A stretch of 64,000 nucleotides of DNA, from NCBI GenBank assembly GCA_030435675.1, contig CM059625.1, positions 7,068,001 through 7,132,000 on the forward strand, in the 5' to 3' direction. Made by a program: the position numbers and the translations under genes. Positions 24,152 to 35,791 of this stretch are shown here, one piece after another (the first letter of the stretch is position 1; each line of letters begins with the position of its first letter). The stretch is from Steinernema hermaphroditum (lineage: Eukaryota > Nematoda > Chromadorea > Rhabditida > Steinernematidae). The notes beneath the pieces were generated by a model. The model was given only the letters and a program-made list of their open reading frames with translations. It made no database searches and had not been told where the DNA came from.

Positions 24152-24152
24152 A
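24147..24152 (+). terminator. AATAAA overlapping the ABCG5-like stop codon
   Basis: The hexamer spans the GAA TAA end of the coding sequence, so the 3' UTR would be very short. The convergent FUS-like gene ends only about 145 bp downstream. Confidence 0.55.
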
Positions 24153-24295
24153 TATAATTAAGCTGTTTATGTCACACCAGATTAAAACACTGAACAAGTT
24201 ACAAATAAGATAAGATGAGTACATAGCCTTAGAGAAACGACGAACGATCACAAATTCAGCAAGATGAGATCCACGTTGACCTACAGCAAAGAACT

Positions 24296-26802
24296 TTAAT
24301 AGGGACGATGACGCGGAGCTCCTCCGTTTCCACCGGCGCCGCTGCCTCCTCCGTAGTCGCGGTCGCCGCCGCCATATGGAGCACGTTCACGCATCGGTCC
24401 TCCGCTGGACTGAGGAGTGCCTGCGCCAGCTCCCTCGGGCTTCGGAGCGTGACAGCGGTTGCATTCGCGGCGGAATCCGAAGTTCGTGTTGCCACAACCG
24501 CAGGCCCAATCGCTCTGTCGCGGTTCGAAAGAGCCACCTCCACGTCCACCTGAAAGTATTTAACATGAAGGTCGCAATCCTCTGGGAGCAGCTCACCTCG
24601 AGAACCGAACCCACCTCCACGGTCGCGGTCTCCAAATCCACCGCCGCCTCCGCGTCCTCCGCGGTCGAATCCACCACCACCGAATCTGTTTCCGCCTTCT
24701 CCACGTCCACCGCGGAATCCTCCACGTCCGCGGTCTCCACCACCGTATCCACCGCGGCGGTCATCTCCGCCTCCGCCTCCGCTACCGTACCGACCCCCTC
24801 CACCGTATCGGTCTCCGCTACCGTACCGGTCACCGCCACTGTATGTGCGATCACGATCTCCTCCCCGGTCTGCGTAGCTGCGGTCGCCTCCTTCACCACC
24901 ATAGCTACGGTCTCCGCCTCGGCTGCGGTCTGCATCATATCCACGATCTCCGCCTCGATCACCACCATAGCCTCCGCTGTAGCCTCGGTTTCCTTCTTCA
25001 CGCTTGTCCGACCAGCGTCCGCCTCCTTCTTGACTGCTTTGTCCATAGCCGCGGTCTCCTCCGCCGCTGTATCCACGGTCACCTCCCCGATCGCCGCCGT
25101 ATCCGCGGTCTCCACCATATCCGCGATCGCCATAACCGCCGCCACGTCCTCCGCGGAAGCCACCACGGCCACCGAAACCGCCTCTGTCACCGCGGAATCC
25201 ACCTCTTCCGCGTCCTCGGCCACCGTATCCTCCAGGGTTTGCATTGAATTTCGCCAAACTCAGCGTCATTCTGTTTTCAGTTCCAGGAAAGCTTTGACCT
25301 TAAAATCGATATTTGCAAAACTCGATGAAGAGATGTTCTTTTCTTACCGTTGTAAGTCTCAATAACTTTTTGCGCAACAGACGCATCGACGAACTTAATT
25401 GTGCATTCACCCTTCGGAGTACCGTCACGTTCAGTGTAGATCTTGATCATCGGCTTGTTATTGCGGTCGTTGATAGCGATGTCGCCCTGCGTACTGAAGA
25501 CGTCGTTTATAAACTGCTCGTTTATGCTTAAATTTCCAGATGATAGGGGCCAATACATTCATTTAGCTCACTTTGTGGGGATTCCCTGAACGAAAACGGT
25601 GTCGCTCACTTCGACCTTTCCATCGCTGTAGGTGCGTCCGGCTCCGCCACTACCGCTGTATCCTCGATCTGAAATAAAGGATATTGTTTAACTCTTGTAT
25701 CAACGTCATCGTTTTTAGGAGTTCAAGCAACATTCAGACGGTTTTACGCTTCGAAACATCTACGGTCTTTTGTTTTGTTTTCATAAAACTCGCTTGACAA
25801 TAACACCAGTACACATTAATAAGTGACGTAAACCTCATCCAGTTGGATGTACCTTGATATCCTTCACGTTCTTCCGGGTCGGCAGCACCCGGTCTGAAAG
25901 AATTCGGTTTCATTATAGCCCGTTGTGTGTCTGTCTGTCTTCGTTGTGATCATTAAACCTAATACGTAATCATTCTTATAGGGAGAGAGAGAGTGATCAA
26001 CACTTCAACATAAGCCACACTGGTGTTCGCGTTTTCTTGCAAGACACTAAACTGAACGTGATTGAACATCATACCAACAGAACAACCGGTCTCACGTTCG
26101 CGAGTGAATTTTGTGCCGTCTCGGAGTTTACCATTAGGGGCTAAACTCGTAAATATTTCGTGTACATCCACAATGCAACATCATACAGGGCAACCAATCT
26201 TACCTTTCCTCTCTCTCCCATTGTCTAAACTCTTCAATTACACAATAACAGTTTTCACATCTTTTCCTTTACCGTGGTCGTTCCAGCCAATACCAGTCTG
26301 ACTACTTACCTTCCAGCAGCTCTAGTACGACCGTTTTTGGTTTATGAGGTGCCAATGGTAAAAAAAGCCTTAAAATCCTTACCGATTGTAATCACGACGG
26401 TCGTCGCTGTCCCATCGTCGTTCGCGTCGTTCATACGATTGGTCCTTATATTCTAAAGGAAGAAAAGAAGATGTTGCGTTCTACACAAGCCGACATCTGT
26501 TGTACCTTGCTGTGGAGGATGGCCTACAGCTTGTTGGCTCTGCTGCTCATAGTAGTGCTGACGTTGGTCACTGTCTCCACCAGTAGGAGCTCCAACCGAC
26601 GCTTGGTAATCATTTGCAGCAGGGGCTCCACCGGCCGCATAGTACTGTTGCCAGGCCTGCGTTTGAGCTTGATACTGAGCGTACTACAATGTTGTCTGTA
26701 GAAGGAGTCTAGGAATTATGAACTCGCCTGAGCACCGTCCGCAGCCAAGCCTGAAGAGCCGTTGGCGGGATCGGCTCCTGGATCTGGGTATCCTGACGAC
26801 AT
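24296..26802 (-). CDS. fust-1: FUS/EWS/TAF15-type RNA-binding protein (RRM, RGG repeats, RanBP2 zinc finger)
   Basis: A nuclear RNA-binding protein of the FET family, acting in transcription and splicing. The first exon starts [18 protein letters not shown]. The N-terminus is Gln/Tyr-rich and prion-like ([20 protein letters not shown]). The RRM starts [14 protein letters not shown] and includes [21 protein letters not shown] long RGG/GDRGY-rich domain covers about 24600-25260. After a short intron comes a RanBP2-type zinc finger ([20 protein letters not shown]) and a Gly/Pro-rich tail ending APRHRPY. The first intron appears to start with GC rather than GT. The intron at about 25896-26390 is larger than usual and contains an unexplained open frame (25959-26171). 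Compared with human FUS the order RRM, RGG, zinc finger is conserved. Confidence 0.88.
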
Positions 26803-27711
26803 TTTGTGAGAGCAAGTGGGTTAGTTAATTAACTGGAAGAAAGTTGCTGTTGACACAGAGGACAGTAAGGACTAAATACGAGAAACTCGATGCTAACATG
26901 TGAAAAGCGAGCGGTGCTCAACTGCGAAACGCCCGCCGTCCACGCTGTGCGAGGTCATCGCGCATCGCTTATGCTGGAGTCGCACGCGCCGATCGGAAAC
27001 CGCAAATATCAGTTGAGTTCGTGGCGGGACTCAGACCTTGGAGAAATACTTCTTAAGCCGTTAGCTTTGGATGTTAAACGACATGAGATGCTGTTAAACT
27101 TTTGCACATGCTTAGCACCTCTGAAATATTGCAATTGCATACAATGAAGAGAAAGATACAGTCAAGAACAGGCTGTCTTTGTTATATATAGACATAAAAA
27201 TAGCGTCGCTTAAATGATGTAATTTACGCCTTTATTAGGCGTTAAAAATGGCCAGAGAGGTGTTGTGAGTGAGAAACGAGTACCAGCTATCATGGTAACA
27301 TTTCAGAATCAACACCTTTTTACGATACAAAACTTTATGTACAAATAGGAGCTACGTCCCATGCCCTTTTGTCGCTACTCAAAACAGTGTCAGTACATGT
27401 TTTGACATGAAAACATAACATGAAATGTATAATTTTCTCTGTTTGTGAATAGCGACCGAATGTCGTTTGCCACTGTCGTCAATTTCCCCTATTTCAGACC
27501 AGTACATGACCTGGACTTAGAGGCGTCACTGTGCGTTTCACATTCGGGTACACTAAGGCTACGAGGGCTAACAGTATCTTACCAAACGTCTATATTGAAC
27601 TTTTTATGTTAGAATACGTTGATAAGTGTAGCATGCCCCTTTTACGCCTTGATAAGGGTTTGTCACGCCGACGACGTATGTATTTACAACTGCACCACAA
27701 CTGCAAAATAC
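26803..27711. other. Intergenic region upstream of the FUS-like gene
   Basis: It holds the presumed FUS-like promoter. No recognisable coding exon is seen. A small AT-rich palindromic word lies near 27227 (CGCCTTTATTAGGCG). Confidence 0.35.
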
Positions 27712-28131
27712 TCATTCTCGCTGCTGTGCTTGTTTGACCTTCAGTGCTTGCGCTAGCAAGTTTACCCGGTTCCGTTCGATCATAATCCACCGGGGCTTGC
27801 GTCCATTGGAACTGCCTGTTTTCCACCATTGATTCTTTCGCAACAGACTGCTGTGTCGATCGTGTTTTGAATCTGATGTGGCCTCTTTATATACGGTGAA
27901 CATTGCAGGCGCTGGCCCACCTAGATCGTCGAGATAGCTGGCGGCCCGCTTATAGACTGCTTCTACGTCAACAACGTAACTTATCAGGAGCTCTGTTTTT
28001 GCAACTGGAATTGTGTTGAGCTGATAAGAAATGATGGTGATTAAGGCCTTTCTCCAGTCATTTGTCAACTGGAACCGAACTCGGATCATGGTCCGTTTCC
28101 ACATGCCCACATTGGTCATCATTGTGTCCAA
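27712..28131 (-). CDS. Unassigned 139-codon frame antisense to the TMEM180 5' end
   Basis: An uninterrupted frame on the minus strand, ending VNLLAQALKVKQAQQRE. It is rich in Lys and Arg and has a typical soluble-protein composition, with pieces such as AASYLDDLGGPAPAMF and NGRKPRWIMIERNRV. It overlaps the first exon of the TMEM180-like gene by about 100 bp. I do not recognise a family; a small mitochondrial ribosomal or similar basic protein was considered, but no motif decides it. It may be a chance frame. Confidence 0.3.
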   Translation of the reverse strand: MDTMMTNVGMWKRTMIRVRFQLTNDWRKALITIISYQLNTIPVAKTELLISYVVDVEAVYKRAASYLDDLGGPAPAMFTVYKEATSDSKHDRHSSLLRKNQWWKTGSSNGRKPRWIMIERNRVNLLAQALKVKQAQQRE

Positions 28132-30079
28132 TTTTGGATTTACGGCTATGATCTCAGTGTTCTCGGTATTCTACTTGAACGTGAGTTATCTCAGAATGTG
28201 TGTGAGCTAACGGGTACAGGTGTTTCTCAACGTTTACAAGATGGACGCCACTCACGTGACACTGGTTCAGACGTTGTTTTTGGTGTGGAACGCAGTCAAC
28301 GATCCAATTTTCGGGTACATCCAGGTAAGCAGGTCGTCGAAAACATGGACATATCGAAGCAAAGGCCTTAAACCTAGAACAGAACGTCGGTTAAATGTTA
28401 TAGACCTCTCAAAGTTTAGGACATCGGTTGTGGAGTAAAATGGCTAATGAACCGAAGGAAAGTCATCCTCTACATGGGTCCCTTGTTTGCCCTATCTTTC
28501 TTATTGTTTTGGTTTCCATGGGGAACGTAAGTGGTCAATTTCGTTTTTATACGTTGTCTCACTTTTAGGGGTGGCCTCATAACCAGCATTCAGCTATTAA
28601 TTTGCTTGTTTGTCTATGACTCACTTTTTACTCTCGTTTTGTCGGCCTACTGTGGAATGATGGTCGAGTTGAGTACCCGCGAAAAGGATCGCCTGAGACT
28701 AGTGGTTTACGGAGAAGTGCTCTCACTTGTCGGTAACTTATGCAAAAGCTGCACACTCAAACCAACACCCTTGCAGCCGGATTCGTTATATATCCCGTTG
28801 ATTTACTCTCCAACAACCAAAGAGAATTCGGCGTATTCCAAATCATGACCGTGATTGTAGCGGCGGTCGCTGCCGGCTGCATGCTAATCACAGGCTTATT
28901 TGCTCAAGACGAACCCGCACAGATAAAGGAATTCGCGGCAGAGGTTACGGAAGAGCTTTATGGGGAGCAGGTCAGTGCGTATAGAGAGGTTAGTGCAAAA
29001 AGAAAAGTGGATTCAGGACAAAATTCCAACGCAAAAGAAGAAGCAGAGCAAGATACGCGCAGCCATTGAAGTAAGCTGGCAGATCATAAGAGAGTTGGAA
29101 TTCGTTTGTGTCGTTTGTGCACTGTTCTTCCGTACCATCAGGTCGATTCTATCTTGTCATTCCAAGTTACCTAACTCATATCTGCAGATTCACTGTAAAT
29201 GAACAGTTCCTCATAATTTTCATTCCGATTCTTCTTTCTCCCTTTGGCTATCTGCCCCTTGGATCCACCGCGCTCAGTTTATACTACGTCTTGGTACGGT
29301 CGTTTGGAAGTGTAAGCACATCTTTGGTTTCGGAATAATGCTGTCTTCAGATCGCCTTTCTATTGTGCTGGCCAATTACAAAACGGTTCGGTCCACTCAA
29401 TGTGAACAATGCCCTCGGAGTTATTACGGTGATCAATTGTCTATTGGCCCTAATAGTTGGTCGCAGTTTTGTGCCTTACATCGCAGTGTTCATTTTGATT
29501 GAAAAGTACTGTATGCGAACATAGACGATTCATCGTATTTGTGCTTTAGCTCGTTGAGTCGATGTGGATTCCACGGATTCTATACGGTCTTCGTTGGAGA
29601 AGTGATCGACAATGACATGAAGCGCCACCAAAGAAAGTGTGTTACCGTAGCAAAGAAACGCATTTAAAGGTGCTTTAGAAATCCCATGTCGACCATTATA
29701 TTCACGCTTAAAGCGCTGTTTAACAAACCGGCCGAACAACTGGGACCGATCATCATCCTTTCTCTGCTGGCGTGGGGTGACTATCAAAACAGACAATACG
29801 GTATCTATTCATGTCCGGGTACGGTCACTCCCACGCCAACGAACGGAACTCTCACGTGAGGCAAATGAGTTTTCCGTAGAACAAAGAGTGTTCAGGGAAC
29901 CATCCGTTGTTTTGACGCCTTCGGAGTGCGACTCGCTGCTGGACACCATGTTCTACGTGGCCACTTTGTACCCATTGCTCTGTGCTCTGCTGGAGCTGCT
30001 TTTCATGGTTCCGTATGAGATCAGGAGAAGACGGAAGGCGGCTGAAGCTGCCAAGTTTGTGTTGTCCAGGGATCGATAG
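28031..30079 (+). CDS. TMEM180/MFSD13A-like major facilitator family membrane protein
   Basis: A polytopic membrane protein related to the MFS-type TMEM180 (MFSD13A), of unknown substrate. Matching blocks to human TMEM180 are: NVFLNVYKMDATHVTLV and FLVWNAVNDPIFGYIQ; MGPLFALSFLLFWFPWG; CLFVYDSLFTLV followed by REKDRLRLVVYGEVLSLVG; and near the end MFYVATLYPLLCALLELLF before a basic tail. The tail ends KFVLSRDR. Introns are short. Two in-frame starts are possible, at 28031 (MMVIKAFLQSF) and at 28088 (MVRFHMPTLV); the latter fits the human N-terminal length slightly better. The next gene on the same strand starts about 300 bp later. Confidence 0.82.
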
Positions 30080-30385
30080 GTGGCATTAAATAGATTGAAG
30101 TTGTGTACAAAAGAAGAAAAGCTCTGTCAGATCTTGCCACTTTGTCTCTGCTTTGATGAGAAAAGAAAGAGATTGCAAGCAAGAACCTGGAGATTGCGTG
30201 CATCTGTTGCAAACTGTGTTGAAAACAGCTAAGTTGCGCAGAGTTAGACGTCTACAATAGAATCGCCCTGAGCACACAAATGTAATAATTTTTGTTATAT
30301 TTTTATGCACTTGAGGTTTAGACACTTTGGTACGAATTTTGCCCAATAGACTTTAGTTTTCTTCGGTGGCATATCTGATAAGACA

Positions 30386-32088
30386 ATGGCGTTGAAAATT
30401 GGAGGTATGGGTACATTTGTATTATCGATATAAGAAGCTAACGATGTCAACAAAGCTGCACCGAGTAATTACGAGTCTAGCGTTCTAATTCCAAAGAATG
30501 CGCCAGGCTAATTAGCATTCACGACAGATACGTTTCCGCACTATTCGATTGAAGGAACGTCTTGACACTTGAAGAATGTATCGAACGTATGATTTTTCTT
30601 CCACTTGCCACCACTTGTTCTCCCACTCGGCACTAGCGATTTGGTTTGTCGCCGTTCCGACGGCGGAAACTAGCGAATGAATCATGAAACAAGCCGCGTT
30701 TCTTGCATTGTTCCTCGTTCCCTTTGTTGCTTAAACGTGGTTATTGATTCCAGGGTGGATTAAATCTGTTCCTCTTCTTATTATGTTTCTCGAAGTCGGA
30801 TCGGCCTTTATTGTATTCTTCATTCTCGTCGGCTTCTCTTTCATTCCATACTGCCTTCTGAAACGAAATGTGAGCAGATCGCCCTCTAAAAGGTACGTAT
30901 AATTGCGAATGCATTACGAACGAATCGCGTCCCTTCAGCTCGACGTCGAACTATGTTCTATCGTTGTGCAACTGCTTTGCGTGCGGTATATTCCTTTCGA
31001 CATGCTTCCTAGGACTGCTTCCACATGTTCAGCACCACGAGGAAGTTATAAGAAAGAACTACCGTGGTGCAGAGACCAATGGAACGGCTCCTGAGCTCGT
31101 GGGCTGGAAGTCAATTCTAATCGATTCGAATCTTGTCGTTCTCTGTGGTTTTCTGCTCATTCTGCTCATAGAACAGGTGAGAAGTTTCGTCTCATCTTAT
31201 ACAAGCGTAGCTTTAGCTCATTTTCTGCTGTTCAAGTGACGGAGAGAGCTCGAAGGACAGCGCTTCCTACCATCAGCCTCGCTCCACCAAAGACTCCACA
31301 CACAAATTCTTCTCATTGGATGGCGACGTCGGAGAACCTCTGGTCGACACGTCGTTTGGCGACGAAAGCGATGACGAGGGGAAAATCGAATTCCGCATGA
31401 CCGAAGGAGTCGAAGACGTAGGAACTTCTATCTATGGTCCTATTATCGACGTTCGCTTTAAGCATTTTCATGAACACGAGCACGGCCACCACCATCACCA
31501 CCATCACGTACTACCTGCAGGAGGACTGTCGATCCGCAGCTTCTTCCTTTTAATTGGCCTTTCCATTCACTCTATCTTCGAGGGCGTCGCTTTGGGAGTG
31601 CAGGTAAACTAGTGGTCGCACCAGATATATTCAAGAGAAACCATTCAGGGCGAAATCAATGACTTCGTTAGCGTTCTGGTAGCCATCATGGTACATGAAG
31701 TTCTCTGCTCTTTGGCCTACGGAGTCAGTCTTGCCCAGCAGCACGCCACTCCCCGCTCAGCTCTCATTTCCATCGCCTTGCTTTCTGCTTGCATCCCACT
31801 TGGAATGTGCTCAGCGTTTATGGTAATAGAAGAGATGACGGTGAAGCCTAGAAAGGAATTTATTTTGAGATCCAAACGCTCGACTCAGCAACTGCACTCG
31901 GTTTCCGCTTCGCCCTGGAAGGACTAGCTGCAGGAACGTTCGTCTACGTCTCCTGTGTGGAGATGCTGAGTGCCGAGATCGGAGGCCACGACAGGAAGGG
32001 AATCGTCAAGGCATTCTGTGTGTGCGCTGGCGTTTTCGTCTTTTTGGCGATCCGTCTAATTATGAATGGTGGAACACGCGGTCACTAA
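30386..32088 (+). CDS. ZIP family (SLC39) zinc/metal transporter
   Basis: Imports divalent metal, chiefly zinc, into the cytosol. The first exon encodes MALKIGG and joins in frame across a 350-nt intron to WIKSVPLLIMFLEVGSAF. The membrane segments include SLCNCFACGIFLSTCFLGLL and VLCGFLLILLIEQ. A cytosolic loop carries a histidine-rich metal-sensing stretch HEHEHGHHHHHHH. TM4 has the signature LSIHSIFEGVALG, and TM5 has MVHEVLCSLAYGVSL; these supply the His and Glu of the transport metal site. The C-terminus ends RLIMNGGTRGH. The pattern suits the ZIP1/2/3 subfamily. Two polyadenylation hexamers follow, at 32214 and 32238. Confidence 0.88.
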
Positions 32089-32213
32089 TCTTAATATTGT
32101 CAGTATTTAACAGTCACATGGTGTCAGCAACGTTTAAATGTAGATTTGGTAGTCGCATTTCCTGAATAAGCTGATGCTTACCAGCCGGTTTAGCATTGCA
32201 TAAAATGTATATA

Positions 32214-32243
32214 AATAAATTGGTATTGCTTGGGAGCAATAAA
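32214..32243 (+). terminator. Two AATAAA signals after the ZIP gene
   Basis: Hexamers at 32214-32219 and 32238-32243, only about 70 bp before the next gene's ATG on the same strand. Confidence 0.55.
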
Positions 32244-32309
32244 TGGCGTTTGGTACGATTCGTTTACTGTTGCTTTAAAAACGAATTGTAAATAGTACCC
32301 TATCTAGTG

Positions 32310-33758
32310 ATGACAAAGACCAATCCCCATTGGATAATCTATGAAGATGCAGCAGAAAACCTGATAGTGCTTGACGAATTCCGATACTACCAGAGCGTTT
32401 ATGGTAAACTATTCAACAGAAAAGACTTGTACGGTAAGTGATCAATTAACGATACAAACATAACCTGTATTGGTTCCAGAAATTTGTAGTCCCTTTCTGA
32501 TGGACAGTCAACTCAACAAAACCAGCAATCGAGTAAGGAGGAAGAAAATTGTGAACACCAATATACCGCGCCTGTTCTTGGAGGTACTGTGTAAGCGCTA
32601 CATCGAATCTAATGCAAATGGCTCATTTTCAGAGATGTAATCGTGTTCAAAAGGCGGCAACACACGTGCGAGAGGTGCTTGGTGTAAAGTGCACGGAGGA
32701 GTCAAGCCACGACCAAAGCGGAAACAAGGCTCTAAAAGAAGCGATAGAAAAGATTGAAAGAACAACAAACGCCTTGTTTTCGGACCGCGACTTCCCTTCC
32801 CTCGGAGCGAAACCTTTAAGTGAAGGGTAAACAGCTGTGCGCTAAAATATCAATAAACTAGAATATTACAGGGACTTAATTGAGCAGCCTAGCGACGAAG
32901 CGACTGTTTACGAGAACTCAGAGGAGTCAGTAAAGTCGGTGCTCTCTCCGGAAGGCGACATTATCTACTGCCCACCCGGCTCGTCATTTCTAATGGGACA
33001 CGTCAACCTGTCTCGCCATTTAACAATCTGTAAGTGGGACATATCTCGGGAAGGGTAGATGCGAATCTTTGTTGCAGCAGCGCAATGTTTCGATTTTATA
33101 CTGATGGATCCTCCATGGCAAAATCGGTCAGTAAAGCGGAAGTCCACGTAAGGGGAAGAATCAGCATGCAGAGCCATAATTTACGTTCCAGATATTCAAT
33201 GTTCGAAAACAAAGACCTCTCCGAACTAAGAATACCGGATCTGCTTAACGAGGAAGGCCTTATAGCGATGTGGGTCACGAACAGTCATCGCGCTCAGGCG
33301 GCGGCCGAGGCGATAATTTCAGAGTGGAAACTCCAGTGGATTGCCACATGGCATTGGCTTAAAGTAAGAGTTCCCATTCATGGTGTAATGATTAGAGCTG
33401 CTGTTGTAGATCACGAAAAGCTTCGCGCCAGTTTATCAGTTTACTCCCCATCACAAAGTACCGTTTGAATCGCTTTTTCTCGCTTGCAGGCCGGAATCTA
33501 TCGGAAAATACGACTTCATTCGTGACGACTTTTGCTTTGCAAGGTAGGAAAGGTGCGAAAAAGTCACTTCATCTCACTTTTAGTGTCCCTCATGGGTGCC
33601 ATTCCAGGAAGCCACCAGTACACGCAGTTCTCCATCATTTGGGTCTGCCACTGACAGGGAGAAATCTCGAGCTCTACGCTCGCTGTCTTCAGCCCCATTT
33701 TACGAGTGTCGGATATGAACCCTTGCGCTTTCAAAACAAAATATTTTTCTCGTCTTGA
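32310..33758 (+). CDS. damt-1: METTL4-like MT-A70 family N6-adenine methyltransferase
   Basis: MT-A70 family enzyme of the METTL4 branch. In mammals METTL4 methylates adenosine in U2 snRNA; the C. elegans relative DAMT-1 has been proposed as a DNA 6mA methyltransferase. It starts MTKTNPHWIIYEDAAENL. The catalytic motif is intact: CFDFILMDPPWQNRSVKR, with DPPW. Downstream blocks match METTL4: GLIAMWVTNSHRAQAAAEAI, then LQWIATWHWLKITK, then HHKVPFESLFLA. The C-terminus has SVPHGCHSRKPPVHAVL, NLELYARCLQPHFTSVG and FQNKIFFSS. Introns are about 40-50 nt. It lies 222 bp after the ZIP gene on the same strand, with an acceptor-like CTATCTAG just before the ATG. AATAAA follows at 33774. Confidence 0.87.
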
Positions 33759-33773
33759 AGTATTTCAACCTCA

Positions 33774-33779
33774 AATAAA
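33774..33779 (+). terminator. AATAAA after METTL4-like gene
   Basis: Polyadenylation hexamer 16 bases after the stop codon. Confidence 0.55.
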
Positions 33780-34135
33780 TAAACTTTAACTAATTGCTGG
33801 TTGTACATACAGTTTCGATGATGTAGCGCGATTGCAAGCTGCACAAAAGACGCAAAATGCCTATAGAGTAATTGGTCGTTATCCTTTCAAAAAAGGCGAC
33901 ACTTTACCTATCTTTTGCTCCCTTACTATTCCACCAGAGTTCTTTCAAAGTTAATTGGTCTACCGTAGGCAAAAAAGAAGCACATGCTTTCATTCCAAAT
34001 TATACAGTTGCGTGTAGAAGAGGCAAAATGCGAGAAGCACCGCACGTTTTGTTTACTTTGCCACCGCGAATAACCATCTTCGACGGTTTGTCTTATCAGT
34101 TCCTGGCGCATTCAACTCTCGCTCCGGTGTGCAGT

Positions 34136-34998
34136 ATGAACGCCGAGCCTTCGAAACAATGCGGCTTGAGCGTAAAGGTAGCATACCCGACGGGTTTTAC
34201 CTTTACTTTAATAGCTGATGACGTAGATCGCCGGTTATGTCGTTGGAGGGATCGACTCGGCGCTTACAATCTTCCTTCTGGTCTACACGATTCTCAACCT
34301 CATTAACGGTGACACATGGCGTGAGTCAATCAGTCCCTATTCAATTAGCGATTACATATTTTCAGTCCAGGCAGCAATCTCTTCATCGTCTTTTATTTTC
34401 GCGCTGACTATTGTGATTCTGTTTTTCATTGGCCTCCAGCGGAATGACTCTCTTTTCGTTGTGCCCATGCTGGCGCTGCAGGTTCGTTGTGCCTGGCAGC
34501 TCATCTGAAGTCCGTTTCAGTGTGTCATCGTCATCTGGTGCTTCATATGGATCTTCGCAGGAATGACGAACATAGTGTCGGGCCATTTGTGGGCGACCGA
34601 GTCTCTAGGAGGACCAAAGTCGAATGATGCACCTCGTGTCAACGACATCCATAGCGAACACTACATCGACTCCGACCAGGACAATCCAGAAACTGTTAGA
34701 GGTGCGTCTTTCTACGTACACTTTAAAGTGCCTCGGCGGAGCAAGAAGGTTGCTCGCCTGAATATGAAATGACTTTGACGGCCCAACAACAACTCCGTGA
34801 TTTTCAGCCATCAAAGTTGGTCAGCTCTCTATTGGTATTTCGATGATGGGAGTGTTCTTCTCTATGTGGGCATTTGTAATGATTAAAGGCCTCTACGAGT
34901 GGATGCTTAAGACAAACGTGGAGTTCAAGCAGAAGGAAGACAAATTGTCGTTCGAACACGTCCAATACCGTTCGAGACTCAGCCCCATCGCAGTGTGA
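34136..34998 (+). CDS. Four-TM protein of unknown family
   Basis: A small polytopic membrane protein that I do not recognise. The start MNAEPSKQCGLSVK joins, across a 49-nt intron, IAGYVVGGIDSALTIFLLVY. Four hydrophobic segments are visible: the one just given; SSSFIFALTIVILFFIGL; CVIVIWCFIWIFAG; and GISMMGVFFSMWAFVMIK. A polar loop between TM3 and TM4 contains NDIHSEHYIDSDQDNPE. The tail is charged (FKQKEDKLSFEHVQYR) and ends LSPIAV. The topology resembles tetraspan nematode proteins of the LAPTM/MARVEL kind, but no signature confirms this. A splice acceptor-like GTGTGCAG precedes the ATG by one base, and AATAAA lies at 35051. It may be the third cistron of a same-strand run. Confidence 0.7.
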
Positions 34999-35791
34999 AT
35001 GTCGCATTTAAACATTTCGCTCACCCAACATATTATTTCGCACTTTTCGCAATAAACGTCATAGCTACTCCGAAGGTGGTTTGTCTGTAGCCGCTCAACC
35101 AGGGCGTCGTTTCCCGCCCAGAATGTTCTGAATTTGTGGGTTTGGGCAAACGGTCGATCGATCGTAGTCGACTGCATGTTCCGTGGGGATGGCGTCGGCG
35201 TTGGCGAGCGCTCCGTTGGTGGAAAGCCGCCAAGTGCTCCCATAGCGAAATTATTTGTTATTTAGCCAACTTTTTGCAATGCATATACGTTCGCTTTGCT
35301 CGCGCTTCGAATGTTTTTGACGCGAGAGCAGCTGAGAGGCGCGCTGACAGACGATTGCAAATTGCAAATGGAACGGCTAGGCCGGGTTCAAAGGACAAAC
35401 TGCACTTATGCTGCAGCGGAACCGGTGCTACGCCGTTAAAGGGGCGGACCGAGACGGATTTCAATGAAGGACACGGTACTTGAATGCATATTGTAGTTAC
35501 TCATGCGAACAGCTGACGAGAGGGTAGAGCTAAAATGCTGCTAATGCCGAAGTGACCTAATCGCAGTGATAATTTGAAAAAGTCATTAGTTGGGGATTCG
35601 GCGGTTGTTGTTGATCGTCGCCGATCATTGTTGTCCCGTTTCTCTCCACTATCTTTAGTCATTGCTGTCGTTGTCGTTCCTCGTTTACGCATGTTCTTGT
35701 TCCCATTCACAAAGCCAGCCACATCGCGTCCGGTATCTTTTCAGAATCACCTGTAACTTTTCACACTTTTCTGTTATTCTTGTTGTTGTTG
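34999..35791. other. Intergenic region between four-TM gene and NFI
   Basis: Contains AATAAA at 35051-35056 for the upstream gene and presumably the NFI promoter or 5' UTR exons. Open frames near 35136-35483 and 35574-35756 have no family resemblance. Confidence 0.35.

Noticed and set aside
24376..25365. A 329-codon plus-strand frame and a 285-codon minus-strand frame (24387-25244) over the FUS-like gene
   Set aside because: They are shadow frames of the RGG/GDRGY repeat region, made of Ser/Ala/Thr/Val runs, and have no domain.
25959..26171. 70-codon minus-strand frame in the large FUS-like intron
   Set aside because: Looks protein-like but cannot be joined in phase to the host exons with visible splice sites; left unassigned.
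33872..34306. 144-codon plus-strand frame before the four-TM gene
   Set aside because: The four-TM model with its own start and acceptor explains the right end; the rest has no resemblance or splice support.
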